64,000 nucleotides of DNA from JADMJV01 sp964649085 (GTDB taxonomy: Bacteria > Vulcanimicrobiota > Xenobia > Xenobiales > JADMJV01): assembly GCA_964649085.1 (NCBI GenBank), contig CAZYPN010000033.1, forward strand, positions 14,237-78,236, read 5' to 3'. The position numbers and the translations under genes were made by a program. Below, one piece after another: positions 8,623 to 17,603 of the stretch (the stretch's first letter is position 1; each line of letters opens with the position of its first letter). Under the pieces are notes generated by a model, which worked only from the letters and a program-made list of their open reading frames with translations, did not search any database and was not told the origin of the DNA.

Positions 8623-9319
8623 CCAGGTTGAGCATCTCCACCGTCAACGAGAAGAACATCGCGAAGTAGATGTAGCCTTTCTGGATGTGGTGGCCGCTGC
8701 CCTCGGCGATCAGCATGGCGCCGATCAGGATCAGAAAGCTCAGGGCGAGCATTTTGATGGAAGGGTGCTGGTTGATGAAGTTGCTGATCGCATCGGAGAA
8801 GGCGATCATCACCAGCACCGCCAGAATGACGGCGGCGATCATAATGGGGAGATCGTCGGCGATGCCCACGGCTGTAATCACAGAATCGAGCGAGAAAATG
8901 ATATCGATCAGGATGATCTGGCCGATGACCCTGGCAAAATTGGCCGTTGCCGGAGCCTGAACCCCTTCCTCATCTTCCTCAAGCTTTTCGTGGATCTCTT
9001 TGGTGGCCTTATAGAGCAAGAAACCACCGCCGCCGATCAACACCAGGTCGCGGAAGGTCAGAGCGTGGCCCAGAATGGGAATGACCAGCCCGGTGGGACG
9101 AGTGAGGTGAGCCAGGTAGGACATCCCCGAGAGCAACAAACAGCGGGTGAACATGGCCAGACCCAGGCCCACGCGGCGCGCCAGGGGTTGTTGTCCAGGC
9201 TCAAGGCGAGCCACCAGAATGGCGATGAAGACCAGATTGTCGATGCCCAGGATGATCTCCAACACGCTGAGCGTTGCCAGCGTGGCCATCCCGTCAGCCG
9301 TCAAGAAAACATCAAACAT
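8564..9319 (-). CDS. TerC-family integral membrane protein
   Basis: Multi-helix membrane protein (251 residues) of the TerC family, linked in other bacteria to metal export or tellurite resistance. Signature features are LEIILGIDNLVFIAI near residue 25 and IIFSLDSVITAVGIADDLPIM, each with the intramembrane aspartate expected of the family, and a very basic C-terminus (RRKRRKKR). Whether this member moves manganese or another ion cannot be told. It is convergent with the nitrilase gene and stands 51 bp from the protease gene on its other side. Confidence 0.9.
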   Translation of the reverse strand: MFDVFLTADGMATLATLSVLEIILGIDNLVFIAILVARLEPGQQPLARRVGLGLAMFTRCLLLSGMSYLAHLTRPTGLVIPILGHALTFRDLVLIGGGGFLLYKATKEIHEKLEEDEEGVQAPATANFARVIGQIILIDIIFSLDSVITAVGIADDLPIMIAAVILAVLVMIAFSDAISNFINQHPSIKMLALSFLILIGAMLIAEGSGHHIQKGYIYFAMFFSLTVEMLNLATRRKRRKKRTTQGLAAGA

Positions 9320-9370
9320 GCCCAGGGGCAGTTCGAATCCAGAGGCAGCATTCCTTGCCGCGGAACGGGG

Positions 9371-10336
9371 TTATGGCCTGGCGAAAATCAACTCGGAACC
9401 GGGCAGGTTGAACGTGACCACATACTGGCGTAAGAAGCTCTGCCCCAGAGCCCCTTCAGCCCGTAGCTTGCGGAAGACCACCGCCTGTTTTTCCTGGCTC
9501 AAGACAGAATCGTCGGCCGCCAGGCCAACCCTGGCCATGTGACTGGCAAAGCGGCGTGAGCGCACCCCGTTCTGGTCGGTTTCTTCGGTTTCGGTGATAT
9601 TGGCTCCGGTGGCGTCGATCTTCAGGGTGAACATCAGCTTGGAGTCGAGCATCAGGTTCTCCGAACCGGTGGCGACCTGAACCCAGGCCGTGGGTGGCTC
9701 GGGAGCGCCACCGCTTCCGGTGATCCCGGAAAGCAACCCGGCCAGACCGCCGGGACGAGGGGGGTCGGGATCCTTATCCTTCAGCTTCAGGGCAACCAGA
9801 GCCAACCGATCGTCCTCGATGCGGCACTCGACCCGGGCGCCCGCCTTCTTGCGCTGCTCCAGCGAGTCGGATTCCTCCAGAATGAGGGTCTGGTTGGGGA
9901 AATCGAGGGTAAAGGGATGTTCGCGGAAGAAAGCCAGCGAGAGAATGCCATCGACTCCGACCTCACCGCCATTTTCTACGAAACGGCGGGGCTCTGCCAC
10001 CACCACCTCAAGATTGGATTCGTCTGTGTTGCCCAGCTTCAGGGAGGGCACCCGGGCGCTGGAAAACTCGAACTCGCCGCCGGTAATCGGTTTGACCTTC
10101 AGCTTGGAGTCAGCTTGCAAGCCCAGCTTCGAAGCCAGTTCAGGACTGATCACGTTGAACCCCAGCCCCGTATCGAGGAGGAACTCGCCTTTGAGGGTTT
10201 CGGAAAGCTGCACGGGCAGAACCACCGCCTGCTTTTTCCCCGTGCGGAAGGGGACGCTTGAAGGGGCGTCGTCGGCCCCTGCCAGCCCGGCTCCGATCAA
10301 GACGCCAAGGCCCAATAACAGAAGTGCTTGTTTCAC
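9371..10336 (-). CDS. exported retropepsin-like aspartyl protease
   Basis: Starts at GTG 10336, giving 321 residues with an N-terminal hydrophobic segment (residues 4-20) ending in A-G-A-D, a plausible signal peptide. The retropepsin motif LLDTGLGFNVIS has the catalytic aspartate at D55, and GVDGILSLAFFREHPFTLDF further on is the second family block. In the C-terminal half there is a LMLDSKL sequence that could be a degenerate second active-site loop. The open frame continues upstream to a TTG at 10399. Substrate unknown; such proteins may act as dimers. Confidence 0.75.
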   Translation of the reverse strand: MKQALLLLGLGVLIGAGLAGADDAPSSVPFRTGKKQAVVLPVQLSETLKGEFLLDTGLGFNVISPELASKLGLQADSKLKVKPITGGEFEFSSARVPSLKLGNTDESNLEVVVAEPRRFVENGGEVGVDGILSLAFFREHPFTLDFPNQTLILEESDSLEQRKKAGARVECRIEDDRLALVALKLKDKDPDPPRPGGLAGLLSGITGSGGAPEPPTAWVQVATGSENLMLDSKLMFTLKIDATGANITETEETDQNGVRSRRFASHMARVGLAADDSVLSQEKQAVVFRKLRAEGALGQSFLRQYVVTFNLPGSELIFARP

Positions 10337-10440
10337 AAACCCGACTTCTGCCTGGCGTGGCGAGCTCCCTTCGCCGCTGGCAACTGTCAGTTTACACAAA
10401 ATTCAGGACCTGTTCCGGCCGGGCACTTACCATAGGGCTG

Positions 10441-11952
10441 ATGATTCGCTCAGCTCTTCCCGCCCCGACGTTCTCACCCGCTCTGCCCGCCACTAAAGTC
10501 GCGCCGCCTGCCCCAAGCGGTGAGGCCGCCTGTGCCGATCGCGTGGAGTTGTCTGCACCGCAAGAGCCCACCCCGGGCGCTGCCCAACTGGTCGACGTCG
10601 GACATCGCCGCGAGTTGCGCGGATGCTGGGTAGCCACCGTATGGAACATCAACTTTCCCAGCAGCCCCACGGCCCCGGCCGAGAAGCAAAAAGAAGAGAT
10701 GGTGGCCTTGCTGGACCGGCTCAAGGAGTGCGGCTTCAATTCGATTTTCTTCCAGGTACGCCCCGAAGGGGACGCCACCTATGCCTCCCAACTGGAGCCC
10801 TGGAGCAGCTTTGTCTCGGGCAAGCAGGGCAAGAATCCAGGCTACGACCCGCTGCAGTTTCTGATCGACGAATCCCACGCCCGAGGCATCGAAGTTCACG
10901 CCTGGTTGAACCCTTATCGAGCCGGGGCGGCCACCAAAGATCAGGTGCCTCCCCACATCGCCACCGAGCATCCTCAGCACGTGCATCCCTATGGTTCGAC
11001 CGAGTGGATGGACCCGGGGGCAGACGTGGTGCGCCAGAAACTGGTGGACGTTTGCAAAGATCTTACCGCCCGCTACGATGTGGACGGCATCCACTTCGAT
11101 GACTACTTCTACCCCTACCCGAACGGCAACGATTTTCCCGATCAGCTTACCTGGAATGCCTATCAGGCCTCTGGGGGCACGCTGTCGAAGGCCGATTGGC
11201 GTAGAGAGAACGTCAACAAGGCGGTGCGCGAGGTCAACCAGGCCGTCAAAGAAACCAAGGACCACGTTCGTTTCGGCATCTCGCCTTTCGGGCTACCGGC
11301 CCCCGACCGCCCCCCCGGGGTGACGGGCTTCGATCAGTATGAAGGGCTCTATGCCGACACTCAAAAGTGGATGAACGAGGGTTGGGTGGATTATCTGGCT
11401 CCCCAACTCTACTGGCCCACCACCCAGCCCAAGCAGCCCTACGGTCCCCTGCTCAACTGGTGGGCAGACCACAGTAAGGGCGGCCGGCATATCTTTGGTG
11501 GCAATAATCTGGCCGATCTGGGCAAGCCCAAGTACACGCCCGAGGAATACAAAGCCCAGGTTCGCATCACCCGGGCCAAATATGATCAGGGTGCTACCGG
11601 CAACATCTGGTGGCATTCGGCGCCACTGATGGAGAACCGCCAAAATATCGTTTCCACCTTCAAGAATGAACTCTATGCTCAGCCGGCCCTGACCCCCGTG
11701 TTGCCTCTGGCTCAGGGAAAAACCGTCGCTCACCCTCAGGTGCAGGTCGAAGGCAACCGCGTGCGCCTGGAACACCAGGATGAAGCCCCCCTGCGGGCCT
11801 GGACCGTCTATCGCAAGGACCAGGATCGCTGGAAGTTGGATCGCATTCTACCGGCGGAACAAAACGAGGTGGAGCTCGCTGCCGGTCAGTGGGCCATCGC
11901 CGCTGCCACCCGCCACGGAGTGGAAAGCAAAGGCGTGGTGGTTAACTGCTGA
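10441..11952 (+). CDS. GHL10-type (DUF187) glycoside hydrolase-like protein
   Basis: A 503-residue protein whose core starts at about residue 58 with LRGCWVATVWNINFPSS and continues with FFQVRPEGDATY, EVHAWLNPYRAG, DGIHFDDYFYPYP and RFGISPFG. These are the strands and catalytic-site loops of the glycosyl hydrolase-like 10 family, thought to act on peptidoglycan or other polysaccharides. The first 55 residues are Pro/Ala-rich with no ordinary signal peptide, but contain ADRVELSAPQEP at 32-43, also seen in other proteins here. The C-terminal 90 residues look like a beta-sandwich. The 3' end overlaps the convergent GGDEF gene by 11 bp. Confidence 0.85.
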   Translation: MIRSALPAPTFSPALPATKVAPPAPSGEAACADRVELSAPQEPTPGAAQLVDVGHRRELRGCWVATVWNINFPSSPTAPAEKQKEEMVALLDRLKECGFNSIFFQVRPEGDATYASQLEPWSSFVSGKQGKNPGYDPLQFLIDESHARGIEVHAWLNPYRAGAATKDQVPPHIATEHPQHVHPYGSTEWMDPGADVVRQKLVDVCKDLTARYDVDGIHFDDYFYPYPNGNDFPDQLTWNAYQASGGTLSKADWRRENVNKAVREVNQAVKETKDHVRFGISPFGLPAPDRPPGVTGFDQYEGLYADTQKWMNEGWVDYLAPQLYWPTTQPKQPYGPLLNWWADHSKGGRHIFGGNNLADLGKPKYTPEEYKAQVRITRAKYDQGATGNIWWHSAPLMENRQNIVSTFKNELYAQPALTPVLPLAQGKTVAHPQVQVEGNRVRLEHQDEAPLRAWTVYRKDQDRWKLDRILPAEQNEVELAAGQWAIAAATRHGVESKGVVVNC

Positions 11953-13723
11953 CCACGCAGTTACGACCCCGGGCCTTGGCCTGATAAAGGCGTTCGTCGG
12001 CTTGTTGCAACAAGCTGTTCAACGACGCACCCAGGCCCGAAGCCACCCCCACGCTGATGGTGATGGTCAGCACCTGCTCTCCCAAGTGCAGCCTTTCTGC
12101 TGCAATCGCGGCGCGCAGCTTTTCAGCCTTCTGCACCAGGTCTCCGTCGCTGTCTCGGGCCACCGCCGCGAACTCCTCGCCACCATATCGGCCCAGATGC
12201 GGCAGGTGCACACGGGCCAGTTGAGCCACCTTTTGCAGCACCCGGTCGCCGACCTGGTGGCCGTAGGTGTCGTTGAACTTCTTGAAATGGTCGATGTCGA
12301 TCAGCAGTACCTGCAGGGGCTCGCTGTGGTCGAGCGCCTGCTGCTCAAGAACTCGAGCTTGCTCGAAAAAGTGGCGGCGGTTGCTGACCCCGGTCAATTC
12401 GTCGGTGCTGGCCATCTTCTCCATCTTCTGAAACATAAGGGCGTTCTCCAGGGCCACCCCTGCCTGCAGGGCCAGCGAACCCGCCAGATTCTGTTGCTCG
12501 GCGCTAAACTCGCCCTGGTTGCGGTGCAAGAACAGCAGGGCCAGTACCCCATCGCGACCGCGAATGCGCAGGCCCAGGATGGACCCCTGGTTGGGAAATC
12601 CCAACCCGCCCGCCCGTTCGTCGGCGGCCTTCAACCCCGCCACATCGAGGCTCTCGCCAAATAGGCTCCAAAGCGCCCGCGGTGCCACTTCCTCGGGTCG
12701 GTGCCCATAGCAACGCACCCTGTCGAAGCCCAGGTGGCGCTTGAGATGTTCTTGAAACTTATCCAACACCTGCTGTGGCTGAAGGGAGCGACTGAGGGTT
12801 TCCAGGATCTCCCGCAACACCTGGGCCAGAGCCTTTTGTCGACGCTCTTCCTCCACCTGAAGAGCCGACCAGCGCCCGCGGAAGTGCTGCCCCAGCATGG
12901 TCGCCACAAAGGTCAGTACGGCCCGATCGAGTTCGCCCGGAGTGCGCCCCGAAGCGCTGCTGCTCAGGGGCACTTCGCTACCCACCGCATAGAGAACGTA
13001 GCGGCTGGCGCCTTCAGCCCAGATCGGGGCAGCCACCGCCCAACGCACGTCCGCGGCCATCGTGGCCGAGCCCGACTGGCTCTGCTGGTCCCAAAAGAAG
13101 CAGGTCGCTTCCTGATGATTCAGAGCTTGCTGAATCAGCGTTCGGCTGGGCCTTCCACTCCACTGGCCCTGGCTGGCCAGGGTGGTCAATTCTTCGCCCC
13201 GGCTGGCCACCACCAGCAGGGCCGAGGCCATGGGCACGATCTGTCCGAGCAAGGGGAGGGCGCGAGTGAGCAGGGCTTCGGGCTCATCCAGGCTGGACAT
13301 CAGGGGTTGCAAATCGAGCAGCACCCGCAAGCAACGTTGCGAATCCAGCTCGCGCAGTTGGGAAAGATCGAGCACCACGGTATGGGTGCGCGTCGGATGA
13401 CCCAGGGAAGAGTCGCTGTGGGCGAACTCAAAACCCGTTTGACCCGAAGTGAAGTGCTGGCCCGGCTCGAGCCGGAACTGGCGCACCTCTTCGCCCTTCA
13501 AATATAGCGGATGGCGATTTTCGAGGGCCCGCACCTGCAGGTGCTCTCCGTCCAGGTAGACCTCAAAATGTCTTCGCGACAACATGGGATCGAAATCGAT
13601 GCCAAACTTGGACTGCGCATCGTCACCCGGGCTGGCGCGCCCGACGATCAGAGGGGTCGAGGTCAATTGGACGCGGCAGCGTGCCGAGCTCTTCAAATGA
13701 TTGACAGCCAACCAGAACTGCAT
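11942..13723 (-). CDS. FHA-GAF-GGDEF diguanylate cyclase
   Basis: A 593-residue cytoplasmic signalling protein. Residues 1-95 form an FHA phosphothreonine-binding domain (GRAS..., LSRRHFEVYL), the middle third reads as GAF-type sensory sequence, and the last 170 residues are a GGDEF domain with DELTGVSNRRHFFEQ, LLIDIDHFKKFNDTYGH and an intact GRYGGEEF active site, so it should make cyclic di-GMP. It begins 14 bp after a Ser/Thr kinase gene on the same strand. The FHA domain therefore has an obvious candidate partner, although no interaction is shown. A tandem PilZ protein at 47409 is a possible downstream effector. Confidence 0.9.
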   Translation of the reverse strand: MQFWLAVNHLKSSARCRVQLTSTPLIVGRASPGDDAQSKFGIDFDPMLSRRHFEVYLDGEHLQVRALENRHPLYLKGEEVRQFRLEPGQHFTSGQTGFEFAHSDSSLGHPTRTHTVVLDLSQLRELDSQRCLRVLLDLQPLMSSLDEPEALLTRALPLLGQIVPMASALLVVASRGEELTTLASQGQWSGRPSRTLIQQALNHQEATCFFWDQQSQSGSATMAADVRWAVAAPIWAEGASRYVLYAVGSEVPLSSSASGRTPGELDRAVLTFVATMLGQHFRGRWSALQVEEERRQKALAQVLREILETLSRSLQPQQVLDKFQEHLKRHLGFDRVRCYGHRPEEVAPRALWSLFGESLDVAGLKAADERAGGLGFPNQGSILGLRIRGRDGVLALLFLHRNQGEFSAEQQNLAGSLALQAGVALENALMFQKMEKMASTDELTGVSNRRHFFEQARVLEQQALDHSEPLQVLLIDIDHFKKFNDTYGHQVGDRVLQKVAQLARVHLPHLGRYGGEEFAAVARDSDGDLVQKAEKLRAAIAAERLHLGEQVLTITISVGVASGLGASLNSLLQQADERLYQAKARGRNCVVSS

Positions 13724-13737
13724 GCCGGTCCCGTTCG

Positions 13738-16700
13738 TCAGGGCTTCTGGGGAACCTGGGCTGGGTCGACGAGCACCTCCACTTCACCGTCGAGCCTGCG
13801 CCCCAACTGCTGGCGAAGTTTTTCGGCAAGGCCGGGGATGTCCTGGCTACTCATCTCGGCATAGGAATGGATGGCCAGGCGCGAGCCGCTGAGCAACCCG
13901 ACCAGGGGCAGCTCGGGATGAAAGAAAGCCTTCTGATAAAAGAGCGTCTCGGAAAGCGGCACAGAGCCGCCGTCGTCACCAGCCCGATACAGGTGTGCAC
14001 CCTGAGTTCCCAGCGTGCACACCAAGGCACCGTCTGGATGCAGGCGAGCCGAGGCCAGCCGGCCCACGGGCTGAATCTCTCGCACGGTTTTGCCGCTTTC
14101 GGCGTCGAGCCAGAACAACCGGTGGACATCGCCGATCAGCACGTTCCGCCCGGCTCGATCGCTATCGGCCAGATACAACGGCGGGGCCTCGACCGCGGCC
14201 TTAGCCGCCGAAGAGAACGTCCAGAGCTCTTTCATGGACGAATCGTACAGGGTCAGGCTCTTGGAGGTAGCATAGAGCAACTGACCCCGGGCATTGAAGC
14301 GCATCCAGAAAGGACGCTCGAGAGTGCGAGATCGGTTGGGCTGGCCCTGACGGAACAGGCTGATGCTGCACTCGTTATGGCCGGGCAAGGCCTGCACCAG
14401 GGCCAGACACTGACCGTCATCGGCCAGCGCCCCACCCTGCAGGCGCTGGGCTGCTGCATCCTGGGCCACGTTCCAATGGGAGCCACTGCGCAGCGAGGTC
14501 AAGCGCAGCTGGTGAGACGATTCATCAAAGCGCAGCGCCCACTCTCCCGAGGGCGACAGGGGCACCCCTGGCACCACCGCCAGGGGGTCGTTCTGGGGCT
14601 GCAACTGGCCGCGCTTGTCGACCTGGTAGCTGCGAATCACCCCCTGGAGCGGAAAGTGAACCTTGAGCTGATCGCCATCGGCCACGACCCGCCCCGGCCG
14701 ACCGGCCAGTTGCAGGGGTTGGCCACGGGAATACCCCTTGCTATCCCACAGCTGCAACTGCTGTCGTGTAATCACGGCCAGACCCAGCCCGGCACCGCCC
14801 CAGGTAGCTTCCTCCATACCCACGCCCACGGGAAGCACCTGGGGATTGCTGTCGACGCCCTCCAAATCCCAAACTTCGACCACCGAACTTCGACAGTAGA
14901 GCTGCTGACGATCTTCACGGAGATACACCCAGCGAACCTCGCCGGGGCGGCGCAGCGGAGGCAGCGCCCACTCTCCGGTCTCGGCATTGAGAACGCGCAC
15001 CGTGCCGTCCTGGCAGCCCAACACAATGCGCCGACTTTCCTCCGACCAGCGAGAACTCAGAATGGGCGAGGGACAGGGAAACTCTTGCAGCAGCTCGCCC
15101 TCGTTCGACCACAGGCGGGCCTGCTGACCCCCGAAGCTGAAGGTGCGACCATTGGGGAGCCCCTGAATGCCGTCCAGCCGGGTGCCGTGGGTGAGTACCA
15201 CGGGAGGCAGGCCCACTCGATTCCGATAGATGCGCCCGTTGTCACAGGCCACCCAGATGCCCTGCAGGTTGTAAGCCAGGCCAACAATGGCCGCCGGATG
15301 CTTCCACTGGCCCAGCTGCTTTAGCGGCTGTAGCTGCCAGTGCTGCAACGTGCCATCGCGGTCGGCACTGATGGCTTTGGACCCGTCGGCCGACAATACC
15401 ACAAAATTCAGCGGAGCTTCGTGCTTCCAACCAGCCACCGCCTTGCCTCGGGCAAGGTCCCAGAGCATGACCGCACCGGCCTCGTCACCCACCAGGCAGG
15501 TCTTCATTTCCCGTTGCAAGGCCGCGCACAGCAACGCGTTGGAATGGCGAAAGGCGGTCTCGACTTTACCGTCGCGCAGCTGCAGCAAACGCAGGCTGCC
15601 ATCGTGGCTGGGACAGGCCAATAGCATACCATCACCCGACAGGGAACAGCGCCCCATCCGTTGAGTTTGCACCACTCGTGCCACACGCTCAAAAGACCGT
15701 GCGTCGAACAACTCCAGCGTGCCATTGGCATCGGCATTGACCAGTGCCAGCCGATCGGCCAGGGAGCACACCCAGATTTCATTGGCCGAGTCTTTGAACT
15801 GTTTACGCGCAGCCCAGGCCTGTTGCAGATGGGCCCGCAACAACATTCTCAGTTCCCAGGTGGGCTCAGCTTTGGCAGCAGCCTCTGCCAGGCGCAGCGG
15901 GCCCTGGATGCTGTGGGCCCGGCAGTAGCGCAGAGCTTCCTGCAAGGCGATCCTGGCCTGCAATTGCTCGACGGTCGACAGGGCCTTATTCTGACGTTGC
16001 AGCGCGGCACCCAGTCCGGCCGAGAGCACCAGGGCCAGGGCCACTACCAACCAGTTGCGTTGCAAAAAGCGCCGGGCACGGTAGCTGAAGTGGCGTCCTC
16101 GGGCTACCACCGGCACTTTGCGCTGGCGACGCTCGAGATCGACCAGAATTTCGGCCACCGTGCCGTAGCGACGATCGGCGTTGAGGTGTAGACAGTGCTC
16201 CACGATGGCCGCGAGGTCGCGGTCGACCTGCGGATTGCGCTGGCGCACCGGCACCAGAGGCTCCTGTCGCAGGATGTCCCGGTAGGCTTCGAGCTGACTT
16301 TGAGCCTCTTTGAGGCTCTGGATGCGCTGGTCGGCGGCCGGAGTAAAGCGCGGCGGCGAACCGGTGAGCAGGGTATAAAAGGTGGCCCCCAGGGCGTAAA
16401 TATCCCAGGCGGCTTCGGGCTGAGGAGGCCGCGAGCCCAGGGGCAGCTGCTCCAGGGGCATGTACCAGAGGGTCCCCAGGCTGACCCCGCGCTGCTGAAG
16501 CAGTTGAGCCTGACCAAAATCGACCAGGCGAATCCGTCCCTCCTGGTCGCGCAGCAGGTTGGACGGCTTGAGATCGCAGTGAAGGATGCCTCGGGAATGA
16601 ACATAGGCCAGGCCCGAGGCGGCTTCCGCGAAGTAACGGGCAGCACGCCGAGGGGTGAGTTCCTGGCCCATGAGCTGCTCCAACGACTGCTGGAGCAGTG

Positions 16701-17028
16701 GGGTGACCAGAAAGGCCGGAACGTGATGGAGGTTGGCGTCGATCAGGCTGAGCAGGTGGGGGTTTCCCCCTAAGCCGGCCAGTCGGCTAACCTCTCGTTC
16801 CAGGTAGCTGAGAGCTCCCAGGTCGTTGCGGTGCAACAACTTGACCGCAACCTTCTGGCCGGTGCTGCGCTGGGTGGCCGACCAAACTTCACCAAAAGAG
16901 CCCTCTCCGATGCGCTCTAACAGGGCATAACCAGGGATGGTGGGTTGAAATTCGACGAGGCTTCCCAGGGAGGCGGTCTGGGCCAGGTTTTGGCCTTCCG
17001 GGTCAAAATCCAGCGTTCCCTGGTCCAC
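13738..17028 (-). CDS. Ser/Thr protein kinase with transmembrane segment and beta-propeller
   Basis: 1096 residues. The kinase domain (about 34-300) has GEGSFGEV at 41-48, VAVKLL with K63, HCDLKPSNLL with the catalytic D152, and DFG at 170-172. The usual APE is replaced by MPLEQL (190-195), a variant seen in other bacterial Hanks kinases. One hydrophobic helix follows at 326-342, so the kinase should face the cytoplasm. The remaining 700 residues are repeats of the W-x-L-D / G-D-G-T-V-R-V-L kind, consistent with one or two WD40-like propellers. GTG 17028 is the start; no clear Shine-Dalgarno is visible. It precedes the FHA-cyclase gene by 14 bp. Confidence 0.9.
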   Translation of the reverse strand: MDQGTLDFDPEGQNLAQTASLGSLVEFQPTIPGYALLERIGEGSFGEVWSATQRSTGQKVAVKLLHRNDLGALSYLEREVSRLAGLGGNPHLLSLIDANLHHVPAFLVTPLLQQSLEQLMGQELTPRRAARYFAEAASGLAYVHSRGILHCDLKPSNLLRDQEGRIRLVDFGQAQLLQQRGVSLGTLWYMPLEQLPLGSRPPQPEAAWDIYALGATFYTLLTGSPPRFTPAADQRIQSLKEAQSQLEAYRDILRQEPLVPVRQRNPQVDRDLAAIVEHCLHLNADRRYGTVAEILVDLERRQRKVPVVARGRHFSYRARRFLQRNWLVVALALVLSAGLGAALQRQNKALSTVEQLQARIALQEALRYCRAHSIQGPLRLAEAAAKAEPTWELRMLLRAHLQQAWAARKQFKDSANEIWVCSLADRLALVNADANGTLELFDARSFERVARVVQTQRMGRCSLSGDGMLLACPSHDGSLRLLQLRDGKVETAFRHSNALLCAALQREMKTCLVGDEAGAVMLWDLARGKAVAGWKHEAPLNFVVLSADGSKAISADRDGTLQHWQLQPLKQLGQWKHPAAIVGLAYNLQGIWVACDNGRIYRNRVGLPPVVLTHGTRLDGIQGLPNGRTFSFGGQQARLWSNEGELLQEFPCPSPILSSRWSEESRRIVLGCQDGTVRVLNAETGEWALPPLRRPGEVRWVYLREDRQQLYCRSSVVEVWDLEGVDSNPQVLPVGVGMEEATWGGAGLGLAVITRQQLQLWDSKGYSRGQPLQLAGRPGRVVADGDQLKVHFPLQGVIRSYQVDKRGQLQPQNDPLAVVPGVPLSPSGEWALRFDESSHQLRLTSLRSGSHWNVAQDAAAQRLQGGALADDGQCLALVQALPGHNECSISLFRQGQPNRSRTLERPFWMRFNARGQLLYATSKSLTLYDSSMKELWTFSSAAKAAVEAPPLYLADSDRAGRNVLIGDVHRLFWLDAESGKTVREIQPVGRLASARLHPDGALVCTLGTQGAHLYRAGDDGGSVPLSETLFYQKAFFHPELPLVGLLSGSRLAIHSYAEMSSQDIPGLAEKLRQQLGRRLDGEVEVLVDPAQVPQKP

Positions 17029-17079
17029 CCCGGGGGGTTCGCGCCGGGCTGCGGAACTCCCCCAGGGCAGCCACGGAGG

Positions 17080-17340
17080 CTAGTTGGGGTACATGCCTAC
17101 TGCCTGCATGTACTGACGCAGGGTGGACTGCTGCTCTTGCAGATCCATCTGCTCCATCTTTCGCAGCTTCAGCAACTCTTTGAGCGCTTTCACATCCACT
17201 CCACTGTCCTTAGCCTCCTGGAAGGCTTCCCTGAGGGCCGCAGCAATGCCGGCCTTCTCTTCTTCGAGGGCTTCGATGCGCTGAATGAATTGCTGAAGAT
17301 GTTCACCCAGTGTGGTTCCAACGTGTTGTTTTTGAGACAT
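17080..17340 (-). CDS. GapR-like (DUF2312) DNA-binding protein
   Basis: 86 residues from ATG 17340, which has a full GGAGGT six bases upstream; a second ATG at 17355 lies before that Shine-Dalgarno and is unlikely. The sequence IQRIEALEEEKAGIAAALREA, then GVDVKALKELLKLRK and a terminal YMQAVGM match the DUF2312 pattern of GapR, which binds overtwisted DNA as a coiled-coil oligomer. The family is best known from alphaproteobacteria and phages, so its presence here is unexpected. It lies 51 bp upstream of the kinase gene on the same strand. Confidence 0.75.
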   Translation of the reverse strand: MSQKQHVGTTLGEHLQQFIQRIEALEEEKAGIAAALREAFQEAKDSGVDVKALKELLKLRKMEQMDLQEQQSTLRQYMQAVGMYPN

Positions 17341-17451
17341 TGACAGTACCTCCATGATATTGAATTCGGTTCAAACTCGATTCTCCCAACCCCTGTTGAC
17401 GATCGAAACGGGCTGAAAAACCTGCCGAGGTGTTGCTTGCGAGTGAACTAT

Positions 17452-17487
17452 GTAACAACCGAGTTGCCTATGTTGGCAGGTTGTTAC
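17452..17487. promoter_or_regulatory. perfect 9-bp inverted repeat upstream of the FtsH gene
   Basis: GTAACAACC at 17452-17460 is repeated in inverted form as GGTTGTTAC at 17479-17487, with an 18-base spacer that itself contains TGCC...GGCA. It lies in the 263-bp gap between the divergent GapR-like gene and the FtsH-like gene, so it could be an operator for either, or a hairpin in the ftsH leader. The core TAACAAC also occurs upstream of the kinase at 22130 and the Gly/Met-rich gene at 46581. Confidence 0.45.
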
Positions 17488-17603
17488 GAGCGCGCTGCGT
17501 GGTACCAAAGACGCATTTTGTTTACAACTGGCCCTTGTGCGGGGGGCTATGCTGGGTCCACGAGATACACAAAACAAAAAAAAGAAACCAGGAGACCACG
17601 ACA

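Noticed and set aside
17391..17603. sigma-70 promoter for the FtsH gene (TTTACA at 17521 with TATGCT at 17548)
   Set aside because: The spacer is 21 bases, too long to support.
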